Source: Delphinus delphis
Taxonomy: Eukaryota > Chordata > Mammalia > Artiodactyla > Delphinidae
DNA: 64,000 nucleotides
Assembly: GCF_949987515.2 (NCBI RefSeq)
Contig: NC_082696.1
Coordinates: 1,387,501 to 1,451,500 of the forward strand
Direction of reading: 5' to 3'
Below the pieces are notes generated by a model. That model was not told the origin of the DNA and made no database searches. It worked only from the letters and a program-made list of their open reading frames with translations. Each line of letters opens with the position of its first letter. Positions within the stretch are counted from its first letter, which is position 1. Shown in pieces: positions 22,480-34,195 of this stretch. A program made the translations under genes and the position numbers.

Positions 22480-23400
22480 CTTTTGATTTTTAACTCAATA
22501 TCATTGAGGTAGCTTTAAACAGTAGAATGTACCCATTTTAAGTACAGAGTTTGATGTATTTTGACAAATATATGTATATAAGTAAACTGCATAACCATGA
22601 AGATAGAGGCATTTTCATCAACCTCAAAAATGCCCCATGTGCCTTTCCAGCCAACCCCCACTGCACACCCTTGGCCCCAAGAAACCACAGGCACCATTTC
22701 TATCACCAGAGATTAGAACTGCCCTTCCTGGAGTTTCACGTAAATAGAATCATATGGTGTGTACGCTTTTCTGTTTCACTCTTTTGATCATCATTATGAT
22801 TTGGAAATGTATCTATGTTATTCCTGTATCAATAGAGACTCTTTAAGAGCAGTAGTCCGTTGTATGGATATACTGCACCTCAGCTGTTGATGGGCATTGC
22901 ACTGCTTCCAGTTTTAGCTCATATAAATAACAGTTCTATGGACATTTGTATACAGATCTTTGTAGGGACACTGTTTTTGTTTCTGTTGGGTAAAGATTTA
23001 GGAAAGTAATTGCTGGATCATATTTTAAGTGTATTTTTAACTTTAAAGGAAACTAGCATGCTGATTTCCAAAGAAGTGACACTAATTTACATTCCTACCA
23101 GGAACAAAAGAGAATTCTAGTTTCTTATTTTAACCCACCAACACTTAGTATTGTCAGTCTTTTTAATATTAGCCATTATAGTTGATAATTGATATAAGGT
23201 GATATCTCATTGTGCTTTTATATTTGCATTTTCCTGGTAAGTAATAATGTTGGGTATTATTTCACATGCTTATTTCCTATTCATATATCTTCTCATGTAA
23301 AGTGTTTGTTTGAATTTCTCCCTTCTTTATGTTGGTTTGTCTTCTTATTCTTTCATTGTGTGATTTCTTTGTCTATTTTGGATATAAGTTGTTCCTATTG
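22480..23400 (-). mobile_element. Old L1 3' end
   Basis: The antisense L1 3' UTR and ORF2 tail run in order. Landmarks are ATTGAGGTAGCTTTAAACAG, TTTTGACAAATATATG, CGTAAATAGAATCATATGG, GTTGTATGGATATACTGC, GTTGATGGGCATTGCACTG and GGTGATATCTCATTGTGCTT. The ORFs inside are relics. Confidence 0.85.
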
Positions 23401-23544
23401 ATGTGGTATAAGACAGAGCCAAAATAGTTTAAAGTAAGGAGAAAGCAGCTTAAATTTTGTTTTAAAAGAGGAAAAGAGCATTAATATTATTTCAGAATAG
23501 ACAATAGAAACAATGATGCAATATTACTTCCAAGTCACTATGTG

Positions 23545-23850
23545 GTTATCTGAGACAGTGGTATAATGGGGAGAAACACTGGACCAGGAAACCAAGACTC
23601 CAGAATCTACATTCAAGAGAAAGCAATGACCTGTGGCAGCAAGGGTTTGGGAGGAGATGGGGAAGAATTGGACACAGAGTAACCTGGAGTGGAATCCATG
23701 CCACTGTTTTTTGCTTGGGCAGATAACTTTTCTGCATCTCAATGTCTTCCTTTAGAAGATTGGAAGAGTGTCTTTTTGGGTTAGTATAAGAAATAATTTA
23801 TGCAGAACATTGAACACGTAGTGGGTCTTTAATAAATGACAGCCATGTCT
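23545..23850 (+). mobile_element. MIR SINE
   Basis: The 5' box-like ACAGTGGTATAATGGGGAG is at left and AACTTTTCTGCATCTCAATG in the core. The 3' end reads ACACGTAGTGGGTCTTTAAT followed by AAATGACAGCC. The middle is disrupted. Confidence 0.65.
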
Positions 23851-24540
23851 AGCCTGATTGTGTCATTAAATGATCTGTAGAGACTGAACAGATTTAGGAT
23901 CGAGGCCCTTAGCCCTCTGAGATTTCACCATTCTACAGTTGGGATTTTTTGAGATGCAAAAAGAATAGGGTAGTAAATGATGTTTAGTTACATGAGCTAA
24001 AATTTTCCTGAGGCAGCTGACTTAATACAAGAAAATAACTTGAGGAAACTCAAAATATAGTTTTATTCACCATATTCTTGAATGTCTCAAATAGTTAAGT
24101 GACATATTTGTGCATTCATCTAATATTTGATGCATGCAAAAAGAACAAATCAAATTATGTTTTTCACTACAAAAATAAATTAAAAAACAGACCTAAAATA
24201 TGTTCCATCTAGAAATGTCCATCTTGTTGCCTGTAAGCTTCTTTTCTTCTTTTGTGATGCGCTTGCGGTCTTTGCTCTTTCTGATTTCTTACTGTTGATT
24301 TACGGATACTTTTGAGACGTGTTTTTGTGCTTTGCACATGAATAACTATTAAACCAGCAAAGCAAAACGTAAACTACAGTCTTCTTACAGGGAAACAAGA
24401 AACCCTAAAACAAAGCAAAACCCAAAATAACTAGGAAAAAACCCATTTAAAGCATTAAGTCTTCAACATTTTACTAATCAAAAGATGAAACATATTTAAG
24501 TAAGACAAAAGATTAATAATTTGATTTGAGCATTTGAATT
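23851..24540. other. Repeat-poor sequence upstream of the exon candidate
   Basis: No element was recognised. A minus-strand frame at 24193-24288 reads as a basic 31-residue tail, but it lacks a pyrimidine tract before a usable acceptor, so I do not call it. Confidence 0.4.
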
Positions 24541-24561
24541 CACACGTCTTTGTTATTTCAG

Positions 24562-24657
24562 GTCAATTACATCCTGAAATGTGATGGAAAAGTCTTTGAA
24601 ACAAAAGATCCCACACCTCTACCCAAAACCCCAAATGATCTTAGTCGTGATTCTTAA
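24562..24657 (+). CDS. Candidate last coding exon (31 codons, unidentified gene)
   Basis: GTCTTTGTTATTTCAG is a good splice acceptor, with a pyrimidine-rich tract and AG at 24560-24561. From 24562 exactly one frame is open. It encodes 31 residues that begin VNYILKCDGK, continue with a VFETKDPTPLPK-like segment and end PNDLSRDS, then TAA at 24655-24657. Both other frames stop within eight codons. The peptide is balanced in composition, unlike the P/S/R-rich chance ORFs elsewhere. About 1.4 kb without recognisable repeats follows, and AATAAA at 26104, as a 3' UTR would. I do not recognise the protein and see no upstream exon I can link. A chance acceptor beside a short ORF remains possible. Confidence 0.4.
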   Translation, partial: VNYILKCDGKVFETKDPTPLPKTPNDLSRDS

Positions 24658-26125
24658 GTAAGGCAGCCATTTTGATCTTTCACAGAGTTAACTTTAACTT
24701 TGTTCTTTTCTTCTCCCAGCCTTCGGGGACCTCAGATTAACATTATTATTTTTAAGTGGATGATATTGCTTAGAAAGTCATACAGGCTTTACTTAAACAA
24801 ATTACTAAATGCTGCTCTGCTGATTGGAAGGTTGGAAGGCCAGGACTGGAAGGTCAATCTTACCCTTTAAAAATATTTGAACTATTTTTTAAAGGGTAGG
24901 ACTTTTTTTTTTTTGGTCCTTAAAGTATTCACAGTGTAGTTGGGAAAGATAGTATATAAACATGTGGGGAGTTATACAGCAGCGAGACCTTTTGGTTTAA
25001 ATCCAAGATGAGGTGTGATTGTCAAATGGATTACATGTACCAGGGTTCTGTAAAATATCTGAGACTAAAGAGCCAGCACGGGGAGAGGAGGACTTAAGCC
25101 AACCCAGGACTACCCTACACAGTCCAATCGTATCATTCTAGTGCTGTAGGAAGGCATGACAAAGTTTGTCCATTTCAATCTAAGATGGGAAAAATTCCAA
25201 AAATGTGTAAAGCATTAATCTGTAAGCCATACTTGATTCAAGGGTTTCCACAAAAACTGTCAATAATAGATACACAGGTATTTTCTACAACTTTTCAAAC
25301 CTATGTAGAGCTAGTTTGAATGGACATCTCAGAAGAAGGCTCTGAGTTCTTGGTTTGCATCAAACTTAATAGTTCACATAGTTTAGGTCATCTAATGTGT
25401 TTCATCTGTTTTTTATTTCATAGGAAACAAAAAACATTTCACTGAGAAAAATGATTAGGACTGTTAGAGCTGAAAAGCATCTGTTTCACTAGGACTTTCA
25501 CTGTTCAAGCCACAAAACGTGGGTGTTTTTCCTGCTAAACCTAATCAATAGTGTGGTTTCCTTTCTTGGTTTTAATTGCTCTGGTTTTCATTAAGTCCTA
25601 CAAGTTGTGTGTGTGGAAGCTTTCAGTACCGTTGGCTAAGCAACTCCACAGAGGCTCCAGGGAACACTTTTAGCCTAATTCATCTAATAATAACCCAAAA
25701 TGTCATTTAAAAAAGAAATCATTAGAATCAGCCACATGAAATGGTGAACTATTCATTACATTAACATGCTTTTGTGTGAGAGATAAAATATATATGTACA
25801 TTAGGATTCTTTCAGACAAATCATGCGTATCTTAATAACCTATTGCACCCAAATCTATACAGAAATAATTCAATATTTGAAGTTTACAGCATGATATAAA
25901 AGCAAAATTTAAATAATACAAAATTCTCAGAAGTTTTCCTATAATGCATTGAGTATTACTTTAAACATACGATGTTTGTTTTGTTTCTTTTCCTCTTCGC
26001 TGCTACTAATCTCTACATTAGAAATCACAAAATACCATTGAGAGAGACTGGCTTCTGGAATGCCTGAGTGAAGGCTTCAGTAAAGTTTCTTTTCCTCTAA
26101 AACAATAAAAATACTGGCAAAACAA
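24658..26125 (+). other. Possible 3' UTR of the exon candidate
   Basis: This AT-rich stretch has no recognisable SINE, LINE or LTR in a repeat-dense window. AACAATAAAAATACTGG near its end supplies an AATAAA signal. The assignment depends entirely on the upstream exon being real. Confidence 0.3.
26104..26109 (+). promoter_or_regulatory. AATAAA polyadenylation-signal candidate
   Basis: Canonical hexamer about 1.45 kb beyond the candidate stop codon. The AT-rich context makes chance occurrence common. Confidence 0.25.
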
Positions 26126-27035
26126 TTATAATAAACCACTTCAGAATTCTGGCAATTAACCAAAATGATAGGATGAGCTGAAAATTGTCTATCCAAGAGA
26201 ACTTTCTGAACCTTAGTAGAAAGTTTGGGTCAGCCACACTTTAACTTGGGGGCTATTTCCTTCCTACCTTCCTCCTCAGCTCATTGGGGTGGAAGCCAAA
26301 GCCAGCAGCTTTGCAGACTATAGACATTTGACCAATGTTGAAATTCTATTAAAAATACCGTTCCTAGAGCACAGTCAATATTTTGTGTGAACATGCAGCT
26401 CCCTGGGAAATCCCTATCTTCAGATTGTGGTGGCTACTGGATTTGACTCAGAGATGAACTGTGGGTGGTGGTAGTAGACGACCGAACCCCAGGACGTTAT
26501 AAAAGCAATAGCGGACCGATGGCAATGTATCAGCTGCCCGAGACTGTAATTTCTACTGGGGTGAACTGAGAGCTGGGAAGAAAGTTAAGGGAGATCCTGG
26601 AGAACTAGGTGAACACAGAGGAGCTTCAAATGCTCCAGCACATCCCTGGTACCAGAAAGGCCGTGCCTGTCTGCAGGACTGTGTGTGCCCAGCAGACTTG
26701 GAAAGAAGGCAGGAGTCACTCACCTCTAGCTGACCTTGAGGCTCTACTCAAGAAGGAAGTGAAAGCTAGGGCTGCCTCATAAACCGCCTGACATTTGAAG
26801 GCCAGCCTTCTCACCAGACGCTCCGAGACGCGCAGAATAGCATGTAAGGGAACTTCCGACCAATTGTTGCTTCACCGATAAATTATACTGACCGAGTAGG
26901 ACTCCCTAGGAAGCCAAGTTTAAAAATAAAATTGGAAATTTAAAACAAAAAATATGACAGAGAACTGAGCTGCCCCATACTGTAAGGAATAGAGAATCTA
27001 CAAAAGTGGCTGAAGAAAGTCACTAAGAAAATAAG
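26126..27035. other. Unassigned sequence, perhaps 5' part of the LINE that follows
   Basis: GC is higher around 26400-26830. The right part (GACAGAGAACTGAGCTGCCC) runs smoothly into HAL1/L1-like sequence and may be its 5' region. Confidence 0.35.
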
Positions 27036-27039
27036 CAGC

Positions 27040-27650
27040 AATAAGAAAAACAACGACAAAAATAAATACCCACAAAAAACAGCAAAAGTAACAACCGTGG
27101 TGGGGAAGCTTGTAGAGAAATCTGATACCAGAGTTGTTGCAATATATTATCTGAAATGTCCAGTTTTCAGTACAAAGTAACAAGACATGTAAAAACCAGG
27201 AAAGTATGCCAGATACCCAGGGAAAAATGCAGCCCACAGAAAGTGACCCTGAGACTAAAAAGGCAAAGACTTTATACCACTTATTATAAATATATTCAAG
27301 GAACTGAAAAAACTAAGTCCAAAGAATTAAAGAAAAACATTATAATGATATCTCTCCAAGAAGAAAATATTAATAAATATGTAGAAACTGTAAGAGAGAA
27401 TCAATAGAAATTATAAAATGAGTTGAAAAGTACAATAACTGAAATAAAAAATGACTAAAGGGTCTTAACAGATTTGCGTTGGTGGAAGAAATAATTAGAA
27501 AATGTAGATGAGTTAATAAAAATTTACCCAGTTTCAGGAGCAGAAAGGAAATAGAATGAAGAAAAATAAACAGAAACTCAGAGACCTGTGGTACCAACTC
27601 ATGCATCATGGAAATCCCAGAATGATCTTTTACAACTTAAAAAAATCAAA
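27040..27650 (+). mobile_element. HAL1/L1 ORF1 region
   Basis: GAAATGTCCAGTTTTCAGTA, ACCAGGAAAGTATGCCAGAT, AGTTGAAAAGTACAATAACT, GAAACTCAGAGACCTGTGG and CATGGAAATCCCAGAATG follow the order of HAL1 (half-L1) ORF1. ORF1 encodes the coiled-coil RNA-binding chaperone of LINE particles. This copy has several stops and shifts. Confidence 0.75.
27156..27407 (+). pseudogene. Relic of HAL1/L1 ORF1 protein (N-terminal part)
   Basis: An 83-codon open stretch begins MSSFQYKVTRHVKT and ends KYVETVRENQ. It is rich in K, E and Q, consistent with the coiled-coil start of the ORF1 RNA-binding protein. It stops well before the RRM-like and C-terminal domains expected of a full-length protein of some 300 residues. 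Related sequence continues downstream in other frames. It is not functional. Confidence 0.65.
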
Positions 27651-27654
27651 TTAA

Positions 27655-28262
27655 AAAAAAATGGGCAAATCATTTGAATAGACATTCCCCCAAAGAAAAT
27701 ATACAAATGGCCAATAAGCCATTAGGAAAATATGATCAAAACCACCATGAGATATTCCTCCAGACCCACTAGGGTGGCTAAAATAAAAGGGCAGACAATA
27801 ATAAGTAGAGACAGGAAAGTGGAGAATCTGGACCCCCCAACACTGCCGATGGGAATGTAAAGTGTCAGAGCCTCTTGGGAGACAGTGGAGCAGCTCCTCA
27901 AAATGCCAGCCGTGAAGTTACTGCATGAGTAATCAATCCCACTCCGAAGTGTTTATCTAAGAGAACTGAACACGTATGCTCACACCAGAGCTTGAGCGCG
28001 CATGTTCAGAGCCGCGCTCTTCATAGCAGCCAAAAAGTGGAAGTAGCTTTGATGCTCGTCAGCTGACGAACGGATGAATGAAATGAGATCTATCCCAACA
28101 ATGCAATAGCTTCATCAATGAAAAGAAGGTCCTGACACTTGCTACGGCATGGATAAGCCTGGAAGACATTTCGGTAAGTAAAAGAAGCCCGTCAAACAGC
28201 CAACACTTGAAATGGCTGATTTTTATGGTATGTAAAATATATCTCAATGAAGTTCTAAAACA
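27655..28262 (+). mobile_element. L1/HAL1 3' end
   Basis: AAAATGGGCAAATCATTTGA, CATTCCCCCAAAGAAAATAT, TGGCCAATAAGCCATTAGGA, ACCACCATGAGATATTCCTC, GCAGCCAAAAAGTGGAAGTA and TATATCTCAATGAAGTTC are the standard ORF2-tail and 3' UTR landmarks. It may be the 3' half of the same element as the ORF1 region before it. Confidence 0.82.
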
Positions 28263-28810
28263 ACATGAGAAAAGTATTTAGTCATTTCTCTGTTAAGTTA
28301 CTCCAGATTACTGTGACATATAACATGCTTTTACTAAGACATTGAGTTATTGGAAAGAATAATGTAAGATAATCCAATAAACCAAGGGAAATAGCTAAAC
28401 AAACCAAATAAGATCTTTTACTTGCCTCTAAATAATACAGTATGTAAGAGGTAAAAAAAAAAAATCAGTTAAAAGTTAGTTTAGGCATGACCCATTAAAA
28501 TTAAAATTGGGGATTTCTTTAGAGTTATTAACTAAATAAACCTTTGTAATATCTTCCAAATATCTCATGATAAAAAGGAGTATTATAAGAACTATTTTTC
28601 TTTTCTTTTTGCTAAACCTACCCTACGGTTATCAACCACTGAGACTTGGATGATCAATCAATTCTAAAAATTGGGTTTAGAGCTAAAGTGCCTCTAGTGC
28701 CAAGCACCTAGAGCTTGGATGGTGAACGAGGTACACACATCTGTCTCTAGCTTAGAGTCCAAGTCGCTTTTTCTGTTTCTAGTTTCCTATTATCACTATA
28801 AACATCATCA
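28263..28810. other. Unassigned AT-rich sequence
   Basis: No element or exon was recognised. Confidence 0.4.
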
Positions 28811-28814
28811 ATAA

Positions 28815-29065
28815 ATCAGAAACCTGTCTCCTTCCTCAGTCTCATGCTGCCCTTCCATCTGTCTACAGATCTTGTCTTTCAATTTCTACTGCAACTGCTT
28901 CCCTTCAACTCTTAGCTTGATAATTTGGTAGCTCCTCCAGTGAACCTTTTACACTTTAACCAGAGTTATTTTTCTAAGACAGCAGTCTCAGTACGTTATT
29001 ACCGGCTTTAATAATTTCAATGGTTCCCTGCACGCAATAAACTACATCAAAAAATCTACAGTCAA
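28815..29065 (+). mobile_element. L2 fragment
   Basis: TTATTTTTCTAAGACAGCAG, GTACGTTATTACCGGCTTTA and TTTCAATGGTTCCCTGCACG resemble L2 'tcactcccctgcttaaaaccctt...caatggctccccattgc'. Decayed. Confidence 0.55.
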
Positions 29066-29089
29066 CCCATAACAATAGGGGAGCCCACA

Positions 29090-29280
29090 GTTGCAGACTC
29101 CGCTGCCGGATTGCAGCCCTGTTTCTCCAGGGGTACCACCACCACAATCTTGGGAAAGTTACCTCACCTTTCTGAGTCTGTTTTCTTCTTTATGAGACTG
29201 GGATAATGACACCTAAGTAGAAGATTCAAATTAGATAATGCAGAGTATCTAACAGATTCTCAATTATTCTCTAAAATATT
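29090..29280 (+). mobile_element. MIR SINE
   Basis: CTTGGGAAAGTTACCTCACC, TTTCTGAGTCTGTTTTCTTC and GAGACTGGGATAATGACACC are the MIR core. It ends near the eroded 3' terminus. Confidence 0.75.
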
Positions 29281-29537
29281 AATATGATCACAGCATTCAT
29301 AGGCTTCCAGGATTTAACCAATTTCCATTCTCATGAATTTCACTTCATGAAGTGTAGGTTTCCCCATAGTGGAGTCCTGACATTTCTTTTACACTGCAAG
29401 TTTCTGGTAATCAAATTGGGGAAAATGGGATTAATTGATAAGAGAATAGAACCAGCATTCAATAGTCATCTCTGTTTGCCTGGGAGGTTCATGGTTTAGG
29501 CCTGTTGTCCCAGAGTAATATTCCTTTTTCCATTCTC

Positions 29538-29762
29538 AAAAGTGCCCTTGGGCTTCCCTGGTGGCGCAGTGGTTGAGAGTCCGCCTGCCGATGCAGGGGA
29601 CGCGGGTTCGTGTCCCGGTCTGGGAGGATCCCACATGCAGGGGAGCGGCTGGGCCGGTGAGCCATGGCCCCTGAGCCTGCGCGTCCAGAGCCTGTGCTCC
29701 GCAACGGGAGAGGCCACAACAGTGAGAGGCCCGCGTACCGAAAAGAAAAAAAAAAGTGCCCT
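29538..29762 (+). mobile_element. CHR-2-like SINE with target-site duplication
   Basis: AAAAGTGCCCT occurs on both sides (29538-29548 and 29752-29762). The body from 29550 carries GGGCTTCCCTGGTGGCGCAG, GGTTCGTGTCCCGGTCTGG and GAGGCCCGCGTACCG before the A-rich tail. Low decay marks a fairly young insertion. Confidence 0.97.
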
Positions 29763-29992
29763 AGTTTGGACCAACAAAAAATTATATGGTTGCTTGGTAA
29801 AAACACGATTGTGATAGACATCAGCAAGAAAATCAAAGGAAGCTCGGGTGAGAAGGCAGTGTTCACAGAGCTGCTTTATTTAAGGACCTGGCTATCTGAC
29901 ACCATCTGTTTCTCCTCTTCTGTGTTTATCACTTGAATTCGTGAATTCTTCCACAGTACATTGTCAAGGTCAAGGTCAAAAATAGCAGAGGA

Positions 29993-30184
29993 GGGCTTCC
30001 CTGGTGGCGCAGTGGTTGAGAGTCCGCCTGCCGATGCAGGGGACACGGGTTCGTGCCCCGGTCTGGGAGCATCCCGCGTGCCACGGAGCGGCTGGGCCCA
30101 TGAGCCATGGCCGCTGAGCTTGCGCGTCCGGAGCCTGTGCTCCGCAACGGGAGAGGCCACGACAGTGAGAGGCCTGCGTACCGC

Positions 30185-30211
<27 letters not shown>
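29993..30211 (+). mobile_element. CHR-2-like SINE
   Basis: Full-length copy only 0.2 kb from the previous one and in the same orientation, with GGGCTTCCCTGGTGGCGCAG at the head and about 27 A's at the end. I find no convincing target-site duplication. Confidence 0.95.
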
Positions 30212-30216
<5 letters not shown>

Positions 30217-31480
30217 AGCAGTGCTGGCATGATAAAATCCCCATCTTTAAGAGGCGTCTGGGAGTATGTGTGTACAGGAGAGCTAGGAGGGGAAGAGGCA
30301 GGCGGAATCGCTAGGAATCTGTTAAAACAGTCTCGTCCTTGAGGTGTCAGTTGATTGAAATGTGCTTTAGATGATTTGTAAAAGCGTAAATTTAAACGTG
30401 TGGATCTATACCTACATCATAAAGATATTAGTAAATGCTATGCATCGAAAACATTTTAGAAATCAATGAATTTAATTAGCACCAAATCCAAAGACGAACT
30501 CATTAACTATGTTTATTGTTTTAAGTAATATTCATAAAAGGGTTTAGTTAGGGCAAAGTGGTAATAAAACATAGCCTAAGGAAATTAAAGTTGAAGCATA
30601 TTTTGCAGAAAGCTTTCAGAGTTAGCACAAAGACATGCACACACACAGAGGTTCTTAGAATCTCTCTCTGTCTCTACCCATCTATCAAATTGTCTGTCAT
30701 CTCTCTGTATATCTATCATCTGTGTATATGTATATCAAAACATCACCCATCATGTACATCCTAAGGACACTAAATGAAAGGCCACCCATTGGAGAAAGAC
30801 CCTCGGCCCTCTGAACACCAGCTCAATTGCATTCATGTTAAGCTACCTGCAGTCACCTTTTCCAAAGGGCGAATGAGAACCCGGGTGTCAGGTACCAAGG
30901 GTGTCCCCTGGTACCGATCAGGTACCTGTTGCCTTGGAGAAGCTCATTGGTTTACTGCCCACTTCACCTGCACGAGGCCACTTCATCGAGGCAAATTCAA
31001 GGATGATTTCTGGGATGCGCTTCACGATAATCCAGCAGTAGGTGGGACAGTGGCAGGGGTGCTGGAGCAAATGGTCTCACGCCCGTAATCATTACAACCA
31101 CGTGCTGGGTCCTTGGGGTTCATTGTATTACTGGGTTCCCTGGTCCGTGTGTTTGGAAGTTTTGAAAATAATCAGCTCAGATTAAGGGGGGAAGGGTGGA
31201 GGTGAGAAGGAAGGAGAGGAAGAGAGGGGGGAACTGCCAGACTCCTGCACCAAAGTGGTAACTTACACACCCTCAGGGAAGGTTAGGGCAGCAGAGGAAA
31301 GTTTATGTCCTTGGTTTAATAATAAATTGAGTGTGTTTGTCACTGGGTACTGGAAAAGCCTGCAGTAGTTTATGATCTAATGTCCTCCTCTGGAGAGGTA
31401 CAACGGTTCCTCACAGGCCATATTTCAGGGTGTTTCCGTGAGGATGCCCTGATGTCTAAACTTTTCACTTAATAGAATAT
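30212..31480. other. Unassigned sequence with microsatellite and purine-rich tract
   Basis: A degenerate TCTA/TCTG pyrimidine repeat covers about 30658-30725. A G/A-rich tract lies at 31175-31235. An ORF of 104 codons at 30774-31088 shows no recognisable family. Confidence 0.4.
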
Positions 31481-31484
31481 TCAT

Positions 31485-32400
31485 AAGGATGTTCCTACAA
31501 TGTTAGAATTTCTTTGTACACACCGGCTTTAATATTTACACTCTTCCATCATATGCCTATAGTATAATTTATATAATATTCTGCTAATTTAGGCATTTAC
31601 TTTCTTTCAAAATTAGTTCAATGATAAATAATGTTGTAATATACATATGAGTGTATACACATGTTTTTCTTCATTTATTAGTATTTCATTTGGATAGCTT
31701 CCTAGAAGTGGAATTATTCGGTCAAAGAATATGACTATTTTAATGAAAATGAACACATATTATCAAATTATTTTCCCAAAAGAGTATGTTAAGTTTTCCA
31801 CTAGAAGAATGGAGAAGGGCCTGTCTCACCATGCGCACACCAGCCGTGAGGGACACAACTTTTCAATCATCTGCTCACTTCATAGGTAAAGACAGTATTA
31901 GATTGCATTTTTCTGCACATTTTGCTATGAATTTTGTAGTTTTTAGCCATTTTAAGTTGTTCATGTCCTTTTCTGTGAATATTTTATTCATGTCATTTGT
32001 CAACTTTTAATGTAATTTTACTGTCCTTATTGGTTGTTATATGTTACTTAGTTAGGTATAGTTGAAAATTATTTCTAGTTATTGTTTGATAACAAACTTA
32101 ATTTGTTTCATAAAGTTTAAATATATAAGGTTTTTGTTTATAAAATTAAATTGACCAATATCTCTCTTACTATTCCTTGAGTTTATTTTTGGGAGGTTCT
32201 TATGCATCTTGATTTAAGATTATTATTCTCCCACATATGTGTCCAGTTCTTCAAAGGTTTTCCTTGTGGTCTGGTTTTCAATTTATTTTGAAAAATGTCA
32301 TTTAAAATAGTTAAAATTTATTTTTGTATAAACAGCCATTTTTTTCTCAGCATGATTTCTTGAGTAATCCTTTCCTGACTCTTCCAAGTGAAATATAATA
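31485..32400 (-). mobile_element. Old L1 3' region, decayed
   Basis: CTTCCTAGAAGTGGAATTAT followed by TCGGTCAAAGAATATGAC is the antisense L1 ORF2-tail block 'ctagaagtggaattgctgggtcaaagg'. GTTCATGTCCTTTTCTGTG and TCATGTCATTTGTCAACTTT continue it. The right end is not sharp. Confidence 0.6.
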
Positions 32401-32765
32401 ATTCTTTTACATATGAAAATCATGTCTGTATGTATGAAGTGCTATTCACTTTTTTGTGCTCCAAACTGTAATATGTCCCAAACTTACTATCATAACTGTC
32501 ATCACCGTTTTGGAATTCTGAGCAATGTGGAGCCATAGTTAGACAAGTCAACAGCATCGTCCCTAAGCCTTCGTCATTCTTTGATTGTCAGCGTAGCTAC
32601 TTCGTGTGTACGAGATCAAGTATTCTCTTTATAGTGTATGGTGTTGTTTTTCACTAGTCAAATGACTGTAAGGCAGATGTTTTCTTCCCCACCCTCTGCC
32701 CCACGTCTCAGAAATATGGATGAGGTCACTGCCCAGGACCGGGCAAACGGCAGACTTTCCAACAC
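32401..32765. other. Unassigned sequence
   Basis: No element was recognised. Confidence 0.35.
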
Positions 32766-32774
32766 CACTTGTTC

Positions 32775-33445
32775 ATCAGATATTTATCAAGTTCCTGTTT
32801 CACGAAGGCCGCACTGCAGACATAGAGGATCCAGCGGTGGACAAAACACACAAAGATCTATCTATTCCACGGACCCGAAATGAATTAAGTAAAATGTGCA
32901 CAGTGGTGGAGGGTGATAGGCAGAGCTGCAGCTGAGGTCCTGGCTCAGCACTGGCGAATGTGCGAATTTCTCCCAACTTAGTGATCAGTGACGTCACGGT
33001 AACAGGTGAAATGAATAAATCTGATGTCTGTTGTGGGAGAGTGTTTACGGAAGGAAACACAAGTTCTACAAATCAAGGCTGTTTTGTTTTGTTTTGTTTT
33101 GGGACAGGGAGAGCTGATTTACCAGCACAGCATTGGTGATAAGGACTAAAGAGAAATGTAAGCAGGGAAAGGGTGTAGGGCAGGCTGGGGATGGGGGCTG
33201 GCATTTCAGTGTTAAATATGGGGCTCAGGAGGGTGGGTGCATTGCAGATGAGCCATTGGTATCAGGACCCACAGGAGTGAGGGGATAGTCCATGCAGGTG
33301 TCGGCGGGAAGAGGACCCAGTGCAGGAAGGACACCTGCAAAGGCGCTGGATAGGCGTGTCTGGTGTGTAAAAAGGGGCCAGCATGTCTGGAGCAGAGGGA
33401 ACAAGGTCAGAGAATGAAGAGGGCCCTTGGGGGTCTTCAATGACC
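32775..33445 (-). mobile_element. L2 fragment with inserted (GTTTT)n
   Basis: ATATTTATCAAGTTCCTGTT, GGATCCAGCGGTGGACAAAA, GCACAGTGGTGGAGGGTGAT and GTCTGGAGCAGAGGGAACAA follow antisense L2 ('tatttattgagtacctac...acagcagtgaacaaaac...ggagcagagtgagcg'). (GTTTT)4 sits at 33081-33100. Confidence 0.65.
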
Positions 33446-33810
33446 TTGGGTTTCTACCAGCACAAGGGTGGGAGCCAGTGGAATGTACCATGGTTGTTAG
33501 CACCCAAGACAGCCCCTGGTGGTCTCAAGTCTTGTATTTCTTCCCTTTTGCAGGTCCCATCGTGTGGAATCAGGGCTGGCCCGGGCCACCAAACTGGTGG
33601 TGTGTGCATTGTAAGACTTGCAGTTTCCACCTGGGTCTGCTGGACGCTCTCTGCAGGAAGCCAGCCACCACATCAGGAGGACACTCGAGCAGCCCATGCA
33701 GAGGCTGGTTCCTCTGGAGCGGAACCAGCTGGACTCTTTTTTTTTTTCCAATTTTATGTTGATTTTATTACTAGAATTTGGAAAGAAGCCTTGTGACTGT
33801 ACTAAGCTAA
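33446..33810. other. Unassigned sequence
   Basis: Overlapping ORFs on both strands (33383-33967) have no recognisable family. A T-run is at about 33737. Confidence 0.4.
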
Positions 33811-33814
33811 TGTT

Positions 33815-34075
33815 GTAATGGGTGAAATGAAAGAGACAATTAGAACCTTGGTAGCTGGACTCCTGAATGACCCACCTCGAGGGGCATCTGCCACCCCAGA
33901 CGACCCTGCCGATGACTGCGGCCCCAGACAGACCCTGAGCCTGCACCCCCGAGCAAGCTGCTTCCATGTTCCTTGCCCGCAGAAAAGGAGAGACCGTGAA
34001 CTACGACCATTGCTTTGAGCTATTACGTCTGGGCTATTTGTTACGCAGCACGGCGTAGCTAGCACAGACGCTGCT
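33815..34075 (+). mobile_element. MaLR/MLT1-like LTR fragment
   Basis: The right end GCTATTTGTTACGCAGCACG followed by GCGTAGCTAGCACAG matches a common MLT1-type LTR terminus. The middle has CCCAGACAGACCCTGAGC. The left end is eroded. Confidence 0.5.
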
Positions 34076-34170
34076 CACGTCAGCCTCGCTGAGTCGCTTG
34101 CAGTTCAGGGCGCCCATGGGTGCCTGCGTGTGTGGAGCCGCAGTGCTGGCTGCAAGTTTAGTTGCTTTTG

Positions 34171-34190
34171 GTTTGTTTGTTTGTTTGTTT
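34171..34190. repeat. (GTTT)5 microsatellite
   Basis: Five perfect tetranucleotide units immediately before a MIR. Confidence 0.9.
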
Positions 34191-34195
34191 TCTCC

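Noticed and set aside
24193..24288. Minus-strand frame encoding a basic 31-residue tail
   Set aside because: The frame starts right after a stop codon, and the upstream sequence lacks a pyrimidine tract, so no usable splice acceptor exists.
30774..31088. 104-codon ORF
   Set aside because: No recognisable family, no splice signals, and a length compatible with chance.
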